Position numbers and translations under genes: made by a program. Positions 56,284 through 64,000 of a stretch of DNA of 64,000 nt are shown here, piece by piece. Source of the stretch: Dickeya chrysanthemi NCPPB 402 (lineage in GTDB: Bacteria; Pseudomonadota; Gammaproteobacteria; Enterobacterales; Enterobacteriaceae); the NCBI RefSeq assembly GCF_000406105.1, contig NZ_CM001974.1, positions 4,377,536 to 4,441,535 on the forward strand, written 5' to 3'. The notes under the pieces were generated by a model. It saw only the letters and a program-made list of their open reading frames with translations, did not search any database and was not told the origin of the DNA. How positions within the stretch are numbered: position 1 is the stretch's first letter; each line of letters begins with the position of its first letter.

Positions 56284-57168
56284 TTATCTCCAGGTCTTGC
56301 CGTCAGAGGTGCCGATGACGCCGTACATGTCCGGACGACGGTCACGGAACAGGCCCCAGGAGGCGCGCTGCGCGGCAATGGCATCCAAATCGAACTCGTG
56401 TACCAGCACCGTTTCATCGGTCTTGTTGGCTTGCGCCACCAACGCACCGGTTTGATCGGCAATGAACGACGAGCCGTAGAAGGTCATTTCCAGACCGTCG
56501 AGGTATTTGCTGGCTTCGGTGCCGATACGGTTGGAAGCGATAACCGGAACCAGGTTGGCGGCGGCATGGCCCTGCTGGACGCGGGTCCAGTGCGGCTGGC
56601 TGTCGATGTCCGGATACGCCGGTTCGGAACCGATGGCGGTCGGGTAGAAAATCAACTCTGCGCCTTTGAGCGCCAGGCAACGGGCAGTTTCCGGGAACCA
56701 CTGATCCCAGCAGATGCCGACGCCCACTTTGGCGTAGCGGGTTTGCCACACTTTGAAGCCGGTATCGCCCGGAATGAAGAACTGTTTTTCCTGATAGGCC
56801 GGGCCGTTAGGAATATGGGTTTTGCGGTACACGTCCAGCACGCTGCCGTCGGCGTCAATCATCACCAGCGAGTTGTAGTAAGCGTTATTGGCGCGTTCGA
56901 AGAAACTCAGCGGCAACACCACTTCCAGTTCAGCCGCCAGGGCGGAAAAGTGTTTGATAAGCGGGCTGGTTGCCAGTTCCTGCGCCAGCGCGTAATGCTC
57001 CGGGCTCTGGTCGATGCAGAAATAAGGCGCAGCAAACAGTTCCTGAATCAGAATGATTTGTGCCCCCTGAGCATGTGCCTGACGCACCAGCCTTTCGGCG
57101 TTTTCGATATTTTTTGGCAAATCCCAGGTGCAGGCCATCTGCGTGGCGGCAACGGTAACTTTTGTCAT
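56284..57168 (-). CDS. aguB: N-carbamoylputrescine amidase AguB
   Basis: AguB hydrolyses N-carbamoylputrescine to putrescine, CO2 and ammonia. 294 residues, nitrilase superfamily with the Glu-Lys-Cys triad visible: the Glu in IQELFAAPYF, the Lys in YRKTHIPNG and the Cys in GVGICWDQWFPE. Upstream partner of aguA. A 600-codon open frame on the opposite strand across aguAB is a GC-driven shadow. Confidence 0.97.
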   Translation of the reverse strand: MTKVTVAATQMACTWDLPKNIENAERLVRQAHAQGAQIILIQELFAAPYFCIDQSPEHYALAQELATSPLIKHFSALAAELEVVLPLSFFERANNAYYNSLVMIDADGSVLDVYRKTHIPNGPAYQEKQFFIPGDTGFKVWQTRYAKVGVGICWDQWFPETARCLALKGAELIFYPTAIGSEPAYPDIDSQPHWTRVQQGHAAANLVPVIASNRIGTEASKYLDGLEMTFYGSSFIADQTGALVAQANKTDETVLVHEFDLDAIAAQRASWGLFRDRRPDMYGVIGTSDGKTWR

Positions 57169-57479
57169 GCGAAAACCTCAATAATTTCTGTATGGGTGCT
57201 CATGCCTGCGCCACCAGCGCATGGGAATAGCATGAGACGGGTAAAAAGTGTAGGTCAACAACTCACCCGACGCCCGGTGAACCAACGCCATCAGGCGTTG
57301 CCACCCAGAGCGACGACATTATGCCAGCGAATGATGACGGTGAGGATGTTCGTTTCTCCTCTCCATCAACGACTGACGCGCACACGGTTCACCGAAAGGC
57401 GTCGTTTTCTGTTTCCCAATAAGAAATCCCGCCCAAAAGGGCGGGATTTGCTTGTTCAGCCCGGCATGACGGGCCGGCA
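57169..57479. other. Intergenic region aguB-pfkA
   Basis: 311 bases holding the aguB promoter and the pfkA terminator. No further gene seen; the periplasmic sulfate-binding gene that follows pfkA in E. coli is not here. Confidence 0.5.
57424..57449 (-). terminator. Intrinsic terminator of pfkA
   Basis: On the minus strand, AAATCCCGCCC / GGGCGGGATTT arms with a short loop are followed by CTTATTGGG. A second smaller stem (GCCCGGCATGACGGGC) precedes it near 57459-57474. Confidence 0.75.
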
Positions 57480-58441
57480 TCAGAACAGCTTCTTGGCGGT
57501 ATTCAGCCAGTCGCCTTTGAACGGACGCTTCATGTTCTCGATGGCGTCGATAATATCATGGTGGACCAGTTTTTCATTCTGGATCCCGACGCAACGGCCG
57601 CCGTAGCCCTGCTGCAACAGTTCGATGGAATACGCGCCCATGCGGGAGGCAAGAATGCGGTCATACGCTACCGGCGAACCGCCGCGCTGGATGTGCCCCA
57701 GCACGGTGGCGCGGGTTTCGCGTTCGGTTTCCGCTTCAATATAGTGCGCCAGCTCATCCACGTCGCACACCAGTTCGGTAATCGCCACAATGGCGTGTTT
57801 TTCCCTTTGGCGATACCCGCTTTGATCTCTTCCACCAGGTCTTCTTTTTTGAAGTCGACTTCCGGCAGCACGATGAACTCACAGCCCCCGGCGATCGCCG
57901 CGGCCAGCGTCAAATCGCCGCAATGACGCCCCATCACTTCCACAATGGAAATACGCTGATGGGAAGAGGAGGTATCGCGCAGGCGGTCAATCGCTTCCAC
58001 TACGGTTTCCAGCGCGGTGAAGTAACCGATGGTGTAATCGGTGCCCGCCACATCGTTATCAATGGTGCCCGGCAAACCGATGCAGGGGAAACCCATTTCG
58101 GTCAGGCGCTTGGCCCCCATGTAGGAACCGTCGCCGCCGATGACCACCAGCGCGTCCAGATCACGCTTTTTCATGTTTTCTACGCAGACCTGGCGCACCG
58201 CTTCTTCGCGAAACGCCGGGAAGCGGGCAGACCCGAGGAAAGTGCCGCCGCGGTTGATCACATCCGATACGCTGTAGCGGTCCAACTGCACCATGCGGTC
58301 TTCGTACAAACCCAGATAGCCGTCATAAATGCCGTATACGTCCAGGTTTTCCGCTAACGCGGCACGCACCACACCACGAATGGCCGCATTCATCCCCGGC
58401 GCATCGCCACCGCTCGTCAGTACTCCGATTTTTTTAATCAT
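57480..58441 (-). pseudogene. pfkA: 6-phosphofructokinase PfkA, one-base frameshift in the sequence as given
   Basis: PfkA is the committing step of glycolysis. Reading through one frameshift gives exactly 320 residues, the E. coli length, with [28 protein letters not shown], the catalytic [12 protein letters not shown] and the C-terminal [16 protein letters not shown]. The first frame goes wrong after AGIAKGK. The correct continuation [19 protein letters not shown] is in the next frame. One base is missing from a five-base T run on the plus strand (57798-57802). All motifs before and after are perfect, so a sequencing indel is the most likely cause; otherwise the strain would depend on a minor phosphofructokinase. 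Confidence 0.92.
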
Positions 58442-58883
58442 GACAACCTCTGGATTTGTAGATGTAAATTCGCAGATTTTTCTATCTTAAGATTTAAAGC
58501 TTACAGGACAACGCCTGATTGTTTATCAACATATACCCGTCATACTTCAAGTTGCAGGTGCGTTGGCTGCGTTCGTTCACCCGAATCACTTACCTGAGTA
58601 AGCTCATCGGGATGAAATGAGAGACATCCTGTCTCTCACCAGAGGCCAGCCTTTGGCTGGTCAAATTCGTTCCCGACGAATTTGTCTCTCTCTTGCCGCC
58701 TTCCTGCAACTCGAATTATTTTGGGTATAGTATAACAAATACACCTAGCTGAATTGATTCAGGTCAGGCATCAAGCCCCATAAAAATCTATTGCCTATCA
58801 CATTTTTACAACACTTATTGATACCGGCAGTGTTCCCCGCCGTGTTATTCATCGCTCACAGCACGCGGACGCGTACTACGGTT
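58442..58883. other. Intergenic region pfkA-fieF with ERIC
   Basis: 442 bases between fieF and pfkA, both on the minus strand. It contains the pfkA promoter and a 198-bp ERIC. No other gene seen. Confidence 0.55.
58532..58729. repeat. ERIC element with one internal insertion (198 bp)
   Basis: In reverse orientation to the 127-bp copy, and nearly identical to it outside one 71-base insertion. The insertion interrupts the GGATTCACTCTCTTGCC arm. It carries the GAGAGACA/TGTCTCTC, CCAGCCTTTGGCTGG and AATTCGTT...AACGAATT palindromes also found in the second insertion of the 17.9-kb copy. Confidence 0.92.
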
Positions 58884-59786
58884 CTACAGTATCCAGCGGC
58901 CACGCTGTTCCTGCGGCACCACCGACACCGGGTCCTGGTGAATGATAATGTCTGAACCGGGGAAACGTTTGAGCAACGCCTGCTCCAGCTCGTCCGCAAT
59001 TTGATGTGATTCAACCAGCGGCAGGTTATCCGCCATTTCAAGATGCAACTGGATAAAGCGAGTCGGGCCGGAACGGCGGGTGCGCAACTGATGTGCGCCG
59101 CTCACGCCCGGCCACGAAGACACGATATTGACGATTTCCTGTCGTTCCTCATCCGGCAGGGCCCTATCCAGCAACATCTGAATCGCGTCGTAAGCCATCC
59201 GTAGCGCGCTGCCTAAAATATAGATGCCAATCCCCAGCGCGAATACCGCATCGGCCCAATTGATACCCTTCCAGCTTAATACTAACGATAGCAAAATAGC
59301 GCCATTCATCAGGACGTCGGACTGGTAGTGCAACATATCCGCCCGTACCGCCTGGCTATGCGTTTTGCGAATCACCCAACGCTGGAAACTCACCAACAGA
59401 CCGGTCACCACCAGCGCGATAATGGTAATCCACATCCCCAGTTCAGGCCCTTGCAACGGCTGCGGGTTAATCAGATGTTGGGTGCCGGTCAATAATAAAA
59501 ACAGCGCCGAACCGGAAATGAACATGCTCTGCGCCAATGCCGCCAGCGACTCGGCCTTGCCATGCCCGAACGCATGTTCCGTATCGGCGGGTTGCAGCGA
59601 ATAGCGCACCACCAGCAGATTGACCAGTGACGCCGCGATATCCACCAGCGAATCCACCAGCGACGCCAGCAAACTGACCGAACCGGTGTACCACCAGGCG
59701 TACATTTTCAGACCAAACAACGATAACGCCGTGGCGGTAGCCAGAAAAGCGGCTGTCGTCACCAGACGAGCGTAATGAGAATTCAT
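58884..59786 (-). CDS. fieF: Ferrous-iron/zinc efflux pump FieF (cation diffusion facilitator)
   Basis: 300 residues, six-helix CDF antiporter that exports divalent cations in exchange for protons. Metal site residues are visible: DSLVD in helix 2 (Asp-x3-Asp) and HYQSD in helix 5 (His-x3-Asp). A His-rich stretch [10 protein letters not shown] follows helix 2, and the cytoplasmic C-terminal domain ([20 protein letters not shown]) is intact. Located upstream of pfkA as in E. coli; the cpxP gene normally next to it is not here. Confidence 0.96.
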   Translation of the reverse strand: MNSHYARLVTTAAFLATATALSLFGLKMYAWWYTGSVSLLASLVDSLVDIAASLVNLLVVRYSLQPADTEHAFGHGKAESLAALAQSMFISGSALFLLLTGTQHLINPQPLQGPELGMWITIIALVVTGLLVSFQRWVIRKTHSQAVRADMLHYQSDVLMNGAILLSLVLSWKGINWADAVFALGIGIYILGSALRMAYDAIQMLLDRALPDEERQEIVNIVSSWPGVSGAHQLRTRRSGPTRFIQLHLEMADNLPLVESHQIADELEQALLKRFPGSDIIIHQDPVSVVPQEQRGRWIL

Positions 59787-59914
59787 ACACTATTCCATTC
59801 AAACGAGGGGGCCAGTATACCGAATTCCGCACGTGGGAAACCGTGACACTTTATTTCCATTTTGGCGTTACTACCGGTTTTTCGGCATCAACACGGCGTT
59901 CAGCGACGACAAAC

Positions 59915-60385
59915 TCAAGGCTTGCGCAGTATTTTCTGCAGCCGCTCCTGTTCCCAGCGCGACCAGCGATCGCGCAGCCAGAAAATCCGCGCCGCCCGCA
60001 GCGCCAGCACACCGCCCCAAATCAGCAACGGCCATAAAAACCAATGGGTTTGCGGATTAACCAGCAGATTGGTGACAACCAGCAGGCTATTCACCAGTAC
60101 AAACAGCAGCAGACTGCGCCAGAAACGGCTTTCCTGCCCAACCTGCGTTCTGGCTTGTTCAATACGTTGCGCCAGCGACTCACCGCTCGCCGCCTGCTCG
60201 CCGTCTTCCGTCATCAGCGCCGCCACGTTGATGCCGAATGCAGCGGCAAGCGCGCTGAGCGTTTCCAGACTGGCGCGCTCCCCGTTTTCGATCCGCTGGA
60301 TGGTTCTGACGCTCAACGCAGACAGTTCAGCCAGTTGTTCCTGAGACCAGGCGCGGGCAAGACGCTGTGATTTAATTGCATTCAT
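59915..60385 (-). CDS. XRE-family regulator with C-terminal two-helix membrane domain
   Basis: 156 residues from the ATG at 60385 (MNAIKSQRLARAWSQEQLAEL). The N-terminal helix-turn-helix occupies about residues 5-60 (SALSVRTIQRIENGERASLETLSALAAAFG). The C-terminal part has two hydrophobic helices (SLLLFVLVNSLLVVTNLLV; FLWPLLIWGGVLALRAARIF), a 2TM module, so the protein is probably a membrane-tethered DNA-binding regulator. Targets are unknown. Upstream GTG/ATG codons extend the frame but do not resemble the family. Confidence 0.82.
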   Translation of the reverse strand: MNAIKSQRLARAWSQEQLAELSALSVRTIQRIENGERASLETLSALAAAFGINVAALMTEDGEQAASGESLAQRIEQARTQVGQESRFWRSLLLFVLVNSLLVVTNLLVNPQTHWFLWPLLIWGGVLALRAARIFWLRDRWSRWEQERLQKILRKP

Positions 60386-60600
60386 GATGTACTCCTGCTT
60401 AATGGAAACCTGTCGGCAGACTGCTGCAACTCCCCGAGAAACACCACGACAGCAGCCTGACGGCAACCCGACAAGTACCCGACACACTCCGGAAATCCCG
60501 CCATCACGCCCACGTCACCGCCCCACATCGACATGGCGCAGAGGACAAGGGAAAATATAAGGGAGAATAGTAAAGACTCAGATATACACCGGGAACCCTT

Positions 60601-61080
60601 ATGAAACGACGACCTGCTTCACGCCTGCTGATCCTCGATCCTGAACAACGGGTGCTGTTATTTCTGTTCCACCATACTCAGGATGCCCTTGCCGGACAGC
60701 GCTATTGGGCAACACCGGGCGGCGCAGTGGAGGAGGGAGAAACCTTTGAGCAGGCAGCGGTGCGGGAGCTGTGGGAGGAGACCGGCATTCGCCGTCAGGA
60801 CCCCGGCCCTTGCCTCGCCACCCGCACCTTCACCATGACGATGCCCAACGGAGACACCGTACTGGCCGATGAACGGTTTTTCGTCATCCCTATCACCGAC
60901 AGCGCCATCCACACCGATGCCTGGACGGCGCATGAACGGGAAGTGATGCGGGAGCATCGCTGGTGGAGCCGCGATCAACTGCTCGCCACGCAGGATAAGG
61001 TCTACCCGGAACAGTTGGTCGAAATGCTGTGGCCGGGCAAGCCTTACCCCGTCAAGCAACCAGGGGAGCGGGCCAGGTGA
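60601..61080 (+). CDS. Nudix hydrolase
   Basis: 159 residues with a complete Nudix box: GGAVEEGETFEQAAVRELWE followed by ETGI, at about residues 40-63, providing the metal-binding Glu residues. Such enzymes hydrolyse nucleoside diphosphates linked to another moiety; the substrate is not predictable. Stands alone beside the phage region. It is preceded by an AT-rich promoter-like stretch (AAGGGAAAATATAAGGGAG). Confidence 0.9.
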   Translation: MKRRPASRLLILDPEQRVLLFLFHHTQDALAGQRYWATPGGAVEEGETFEQAAVRELWEETGIRRQDPGPCLATRTFTMTMPNGDTVLADERFFVIPITDSAIHTDAWTAHEREVMREHRWWSRDQLLATQDKVYPEQLVEMLWPGKPYPVKQPGERAR

Positions 61081-61135
61081 GATTTCTTAACGACGAAGAC
61101 CCGGTTTCCTGTCCTGACGGTCTGTGTAGATATCG

Positions 61136-62263
61136 TCACGCGGCCCTTACGATGTAGTTAAAGGCGATATTGCGGGGGCGATTTTCATTAGCCGTTGGTA
61201 CAACGCGCGAGGCGTCAAAGTAAATCCTCTCACCCTGTGAAGATGCGGATGCGCTTCCAACTGGGGGGGCATTCAAAATGTTCGAATTGTCTTCATACAC
61301 GCCTTCGTTAGAGTTTTTACCATTGTTGTAAAATACCCCGTTAGATTTACCGTTATACGCTACAACAAGCGACTGCTCACCTATGAGGTTCCTGATTGCG
61401 TCGCCTTGCAATGAAAGCAGCGCTCGCGCATTGTCAGCCCCTCTCCCATCATCCCAGCCGCGAATAAATTCGCCGCGCAGATCCGGCAGCACGCCTGACG
61501 GGTAAACCTGCGCCAACCGTGGATAGCGGCTTTTATCAAATGACTGGCCGTTACATTTCAGCCAGCCATCCGGCGCTGTGGCTTGTGGCCACGGCTGTGG
61601 GATACCCACGATGTCATTAATATCCAGTTTGAGTTTGGTGCTGCTATCAATAGCGCTAGCAACAAACGCCGTGGTGGCCAGTTGTGTCGTATTGGTTCCT
61701 GCTACGGCGGTCGGCGCGATGGGGTTACCGCTAAACACCGGGCTTTCCAGCGGCGCATACTGCCTGTGCGGATTCGCCGCGGCGATATGGTCAGCCAGCA
61801 AGGTATCCGCATAACGCCGTGTCGCCAGCGCCACCGTCGGGTCAAACTTCAGTGTCACCGCATCGGTACGGCTGACAATCAGGACCATACGCACCGTCTG
61901 TACCCGACCAGACCCCTCTTTCAGTTCCGGTTTATAGGTTTCCGGGCAGTTGCCGACGGCTATCAGATCCCCATCCACGTCGTACAGACCGATTTCACGC
62001 AGCCAGAACCCGCCTTCATGTTCCGGGATCACCTGCTCGGCAATCATTTGGTTGGTGTTATCCCGGTCAACCGTGAGCGCATTGATCCCCCCACGCCGCC
62101 TTTCATTCACCAGGCTGGTTTGTAACGGATCCGGGGTGGGGAGTAGGCCGTTGCCATCGCCCACCCCCATTTGCACCAGCTCCAGCACTTTTCCTGCGGC
62201 AATGGCTGCCGCCAGTTTTTTCTCACCCGTCTGGGTGAGCAAGGTAAAGTATTTAGCGCCCAT
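61136..62263 (-). CDS. Phage tail fibre protein, P2 gpH-like (second copy)
   Basis: 375 residues from the ATG at 62263, preceded by a GAGAGA ribosome-binding site. The N-terminal baseplate-attachment domain (MGAKYFTLLTQTGEKKLAAA, VGNCPETYKPELKEGSGRVQ) is of the P2/tailocin type. The middle resembles a short-fibre repeat (NPHRQYAPLESPVFSGNPIAPTA). The C-terminal collar/receptor region contains PWPQATAPDGWLKCNGQSFD and ends RPRNIAFNYIVRAA. It is a paralogue of the partial fibre gene at the right edge, differing in the tip region (about residues 290-350). Confidence 0.88.
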   Translation of the reverse strand: MGAKYFTLLTQTGEKKLAAAIAAGKVLELVQMGVGDGNGLLPTPDPLQTSLVNERRRGGINALTVDRDNTNQMIAEQVIPEHEGGFWLREIGLYDVDGDLIAVGNCPETYKPELKEGSGRVQTVRMVLIVSRTDAVTLKFDPTVALATRRYADTLLADHIAAANPHRQYAPLESPVFSGNPIAPTAVAGTNTTQLATTAFVASAIDSSTKLKLDINDIVGIPQPWPQATAPDGWLKCNGQSFDKSRYPRLAQVYPSGVLPDLRGEFIRGWDDGRGADNARALLSLQGDAIRNLIGEQSLVVAYNGKSNGVFYNNGKNSNEGVYEDNSNILNAPPVGSASASSQGERIYFDASRVVPTANENRPRNIAFNYIVRAA

Positions 62264-62500
62264 CGATTCTCTCATCAGCATGAATATAAAGGAAAAGGTC
62301 AGGCAGCCGTAGGGAAAACCGGCTCACGCAAGCGCTCACGGTCCTGCCTGCCTTGTGACAACTATTATGCTGATAGCCCGTCAAATCACCCGCGTATACG
62401 GGTGTCACGGCGATGGCACAACAGGGTATGAGTATGGCGGCAAGCCACATGAGAATTTGATAAGACAGAGGAGGCGGGAGTCTGCATTGAATAAAAAACA

Positions 62501-62540
62501 ACCCGTTCGGAATAACCGCATCTCGTTATTCCGAACGGGT
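62501..62540 (-). terminator. Strong intrinsic terminator after fibre assembly gene
   Basis: Perfect 16-base arms ACCCGTTCGGAATAAC and GTTATTCCGAACGGGT with an 8-base loop. On the minus strand the stem is followed by TTGTTTTTTATT. It ends the first fibre/assembly transcript and isolates the second fibre gene. Confidence 0.9.
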
Positions 62541-62551
62541 GCAGCATCTCA

Positions 62552-63175
62552 TCAGTGTGATGGCGGGGTCGGCCAGTCGATATCCGGCAGTAAAGACAGG
62601 TCGATACGACTTAACTGCACCAGATAGATTTTCCAGTCCTTCAGCGACTGCGTTTCCTGTTCAGTGGCCATATCCAGTTCCTGCGCATAGGTCAGCTCGC
62701 GAATACGGTCATGTGCCGTCTGGCGACGGGTTTCACACTCCTGTTGGGCCGCCTTTAACAGGCTTTCCTGATACGCCGCGGTATCCGTTATCCAGTGTTC
62801 GCCATCCCAACGGTCAAACGCACCGGCAGGCGGCTGCAAGGTCAGATGGACGGGTAGCGGCCCCAGTTCATTCACGCCCTGTGGCTGACGCGTTTTCGTG
62901 TCGTAAACGGTCTGCCCACGCAAATCCGGCACCCATTCCCAATGCAGGCCATCAGACGAACGCCTCAGCGCCTGCCCTTCTGCTGCTGGCTGCGGCGGCT
63001 CATCGGCATAACTGTGAGCGGGGATCCCCGTTCCTGCCATCAGGTATTCATCACTGTAGCCATCGTATTCACGGGTTAGCGCATCCACATGGTACACCCG
63101 TAACCAACCTGCCTGAGCAGCCAGCCCATCCGCCGCCAGCACGGCGCGCATTTCCGGTGTCGGTGTCATCATCAC
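62552..63175 (-). CDS. Tail fibre assembly protein (Tfa / P2 gpG-like)
   Basis: About 207 residues; the start is one of three consecutive Met codons overlapping the stop of the preceding fibre gene. The N-terminal part (GWLRVYHVDALTREYDGY, GTGIPAHSYAD) and the C-terminal helix-rich tail (ECETRRQTAHDRIRELTYAQ) are typical of tail-fibre chaperones of the Tfa family. It helps trimerise and attach the adjacent fibre. Confidence 0.88.
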   Translation of the reverse strand: MMMTPTPEMRAVLAADGLAAQAGWLRVYHVDALTREYDGYSDEYLMAGTGIPAHSYADEPPQPAAEGQALRRSSDGLHWEWVPDLRGQTVYDTKTRQPQGVNELGPLPVHLTLQPPAGAFDRWDGEHWITDTAAYQESLLKAAQQECETRRQTAHDRIRELTYAQELDMATEQETQSLKDWKIYLVQLSRIDLSLLPDIDWPTPPSH

Positions 63176-64000
63176 GCAGCCCTCACGATGTAGTTGAATG
63201 CGATGTTGCGGGGGCGGTTTTCGTTGGCAGTAGGTACAACTCTTGATGCATCAAAAACAACATTGAAGCCCTTAGTGCCTCCAGTGGTTGAATTAGCATC
63301 ATATGCAATTTGAGAGCTTGGAAACATCGCTCCGGTTGGAGCATTGATGGTAACAGTCTGATCATCCATGACAAACGAAGCAACAATATTTCTGATCGTA
63401 TCCCCTTGTGATGAAAGCAGACCTCTATTGTTATCCACCCCTCTCCCATCATCCCAACCACGAATAAACTCACCACGTAAATCTGGCAGCACACCCGACG
63501 GATAGATCTGTGCCAGCCGCGGATAGCGATTTTTATCAAACGCCTGACCGTTACATTTCAGCCAGCCACCTGGGGCAGTAGCCTGCGGCCAGGGCAAGGG
63601 AATGCCCACAATGTCATTAATATCCAGCTTGAGCTTGAAGTTGTCGTCAGTTTTACCGGACAAGGAATCAACAGCGCCGGCCACAAATGCCGTGGTTGCC
63701 AGCTGTGTGGTACGGGTGCCGGCCACCGCTGTCGGTGCCGTAGGGTTCCCGGTCAATACCGGACTTTCAATCGGCGCATACTGCTTGTGCGGGTTCGCGT
63801 TGGCGAGGTGTTTCGCCATCAGATCATCGGCGTAGGCTTTCACCTCAATCGCCTTGTCATCAACCGACTTACGGGTTGCCAGCACTACCGACGGGTCAAC
63901 TTTCAGGGTGACCGCACTGGTGTTACTGACCACCAGAATCATACGTATGGTTTGTACACGTCCCGAGCCTTCCTGCAACTGCGGTTTATAGGTATCCGGG
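63172..64000 (-). CDS. Phage tail fibre protein, P2 gpH-like (first copy, 5' end outside window)
   Basis: Partial: the frame runs off the right edge (the visible part begins PDTYKPQLQEGSGRVQTIRM), so about 118 N-terminal residues are missing compared with the paralogue at 61.1-62.3 kb. The visible part has the KQYAPIESPVLTGNPTAPTA repeat block, PWPQATAPGGWLKCNGQAFD and the same C-terminal NIAFNYIVRAA. The tip region (FVMDDQTVTINAPTGAMFPS) differs from the second copy. It is followed at once by the assembly gene. Confidence 0.88.
   Translation of the reverse strand, partial: PDTYKPQLQEGSGRVQTIRMILVVSNTSAVTLKVDPSVVLATRKSVDDKAIEVKAYADDLMAKHLANANPHKQYAPIESPVLTGNPTAPTAVAGTRTTQLATTAFVAGAVDSLSGKTDDNFKLKLDINDIVGIPLPWPQATAPGGWLKCNGQAFDKNRYPRLAQIYPSGVLPDLRGEFIRGWDDGRGVDNNRGLLSSQGDTIRNIVASFVMDDQTVTINAPTGAMFPSSQIAYDANSTTGGTKGFNVVFDASRVVPTANENRPRNIAFNYIVRAA

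Noticed and set aside
55801..57606. 601-codon open frame on the plus strand across aguA-aguB
   Set aside because: It lies antisense to two well-matched genes, has no recognisable domain and has Arg/His/Gly-rich low-complexity composition typical of GC-driven antisense frames.
57788..57810. Programmed frameshift in pfkA
   Set aside because: No precedent for PfkA, the first frame ends in an unrelated 40-residue tail, and similar one-base losses occur elsewhere in the window; an indel is simpler.

Overview
The window is a chromosomal segment of a GC-rich enterobacterium. The gene order (kbl-tdh beside hldD-waaF-waaC, waaA-waaE-coaD, mutM-rpmGB-radC, coaBC-dut-slmA-pyrE-rph, fieF-pfkA), core-LPS enzymes of the WabG/WabH/WaaE type, and full-length ERIC repeats point to Pectobacteriaceae, most probably Dickeya. 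The genus is inferred from context; no ribosomal RNA gene is present to confirm it.

Layout. 0-9 kb: pagP, then yibN-secB-gpsA-cysE (minus strand, with grxC missing from its usual place), envC-yibQ (plus) and kbl-tdh (minus). 9-21 kb: LPS core locus, made of hldD-waaF-waaC-waaQ-wabG (plus), a minus-strand trio waaL / GT9 / wabH, then waaA-waaE-coaD (plus). 21-27.5 kb: conserved housekeeping genes mutM, rpmG, rpmB, radC, coaBC, dut, slmA, pyrE and rph, with the pyrE attenuator visible.

27.5-50 kb: about 22 kb sits between rph and yicC, which are direct neighbours in E. coli. It holds a yidH/yidG-like pair and two peptide-scavenging blocks. Block 1 (plus) joins a D-glutamate N-acetyltransferase/racemase pair (DgcN-DgcA type) to a Gsi-type peptide ABC importer and three peptidases: P1/DmpA, M55/DppA and isoaspartyl (IaaA). 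Block 2 is a second, complete oligopeptide importer plus a D-aminopeptidase-like S12 hydrolase (minus), divergent from an M19 dipeptidase and a LysR regulator (plus). An orphan sulfotransferase lies between the blocks. Together they read as uptake and hydrolysis of peptides containing D- or iso-linked residues, with D-Glu/D-Ala peptides (murein-like) the obvious candidates.

50.9-55.1 kb: an AT-rich accessory patch downstream of yicC. It holds an ERIC, a 179-bp MITE-like element, a retron (125-nt msr-msd RNA plus an Ec67-like reverse transcriptase fused to TOPRIM, interrupted by a -1 frameshift), a small membrane protein, and twin XRE regulators around an Nlp-type regulator. Each XRE gene is preceded by two palindromic operators 34 bp apart. 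55-61 kb: aguA-aguB, pfkA (one-base frameshift), fieF, a membrane-anchored XRE regulator and a Nudix hydrolase. 61-64 kb: edge of a P2-like prophage or tailocin with two related tail-fibre genes and a fibre assembly gene.

Three otherwise intact genes (P1 peptidase, retron RT, pfkA) each lack one base in or beside a short homopolymer. This suggests sequencing indels at least for pfkA, and it should be settled before calling pseudogenes.
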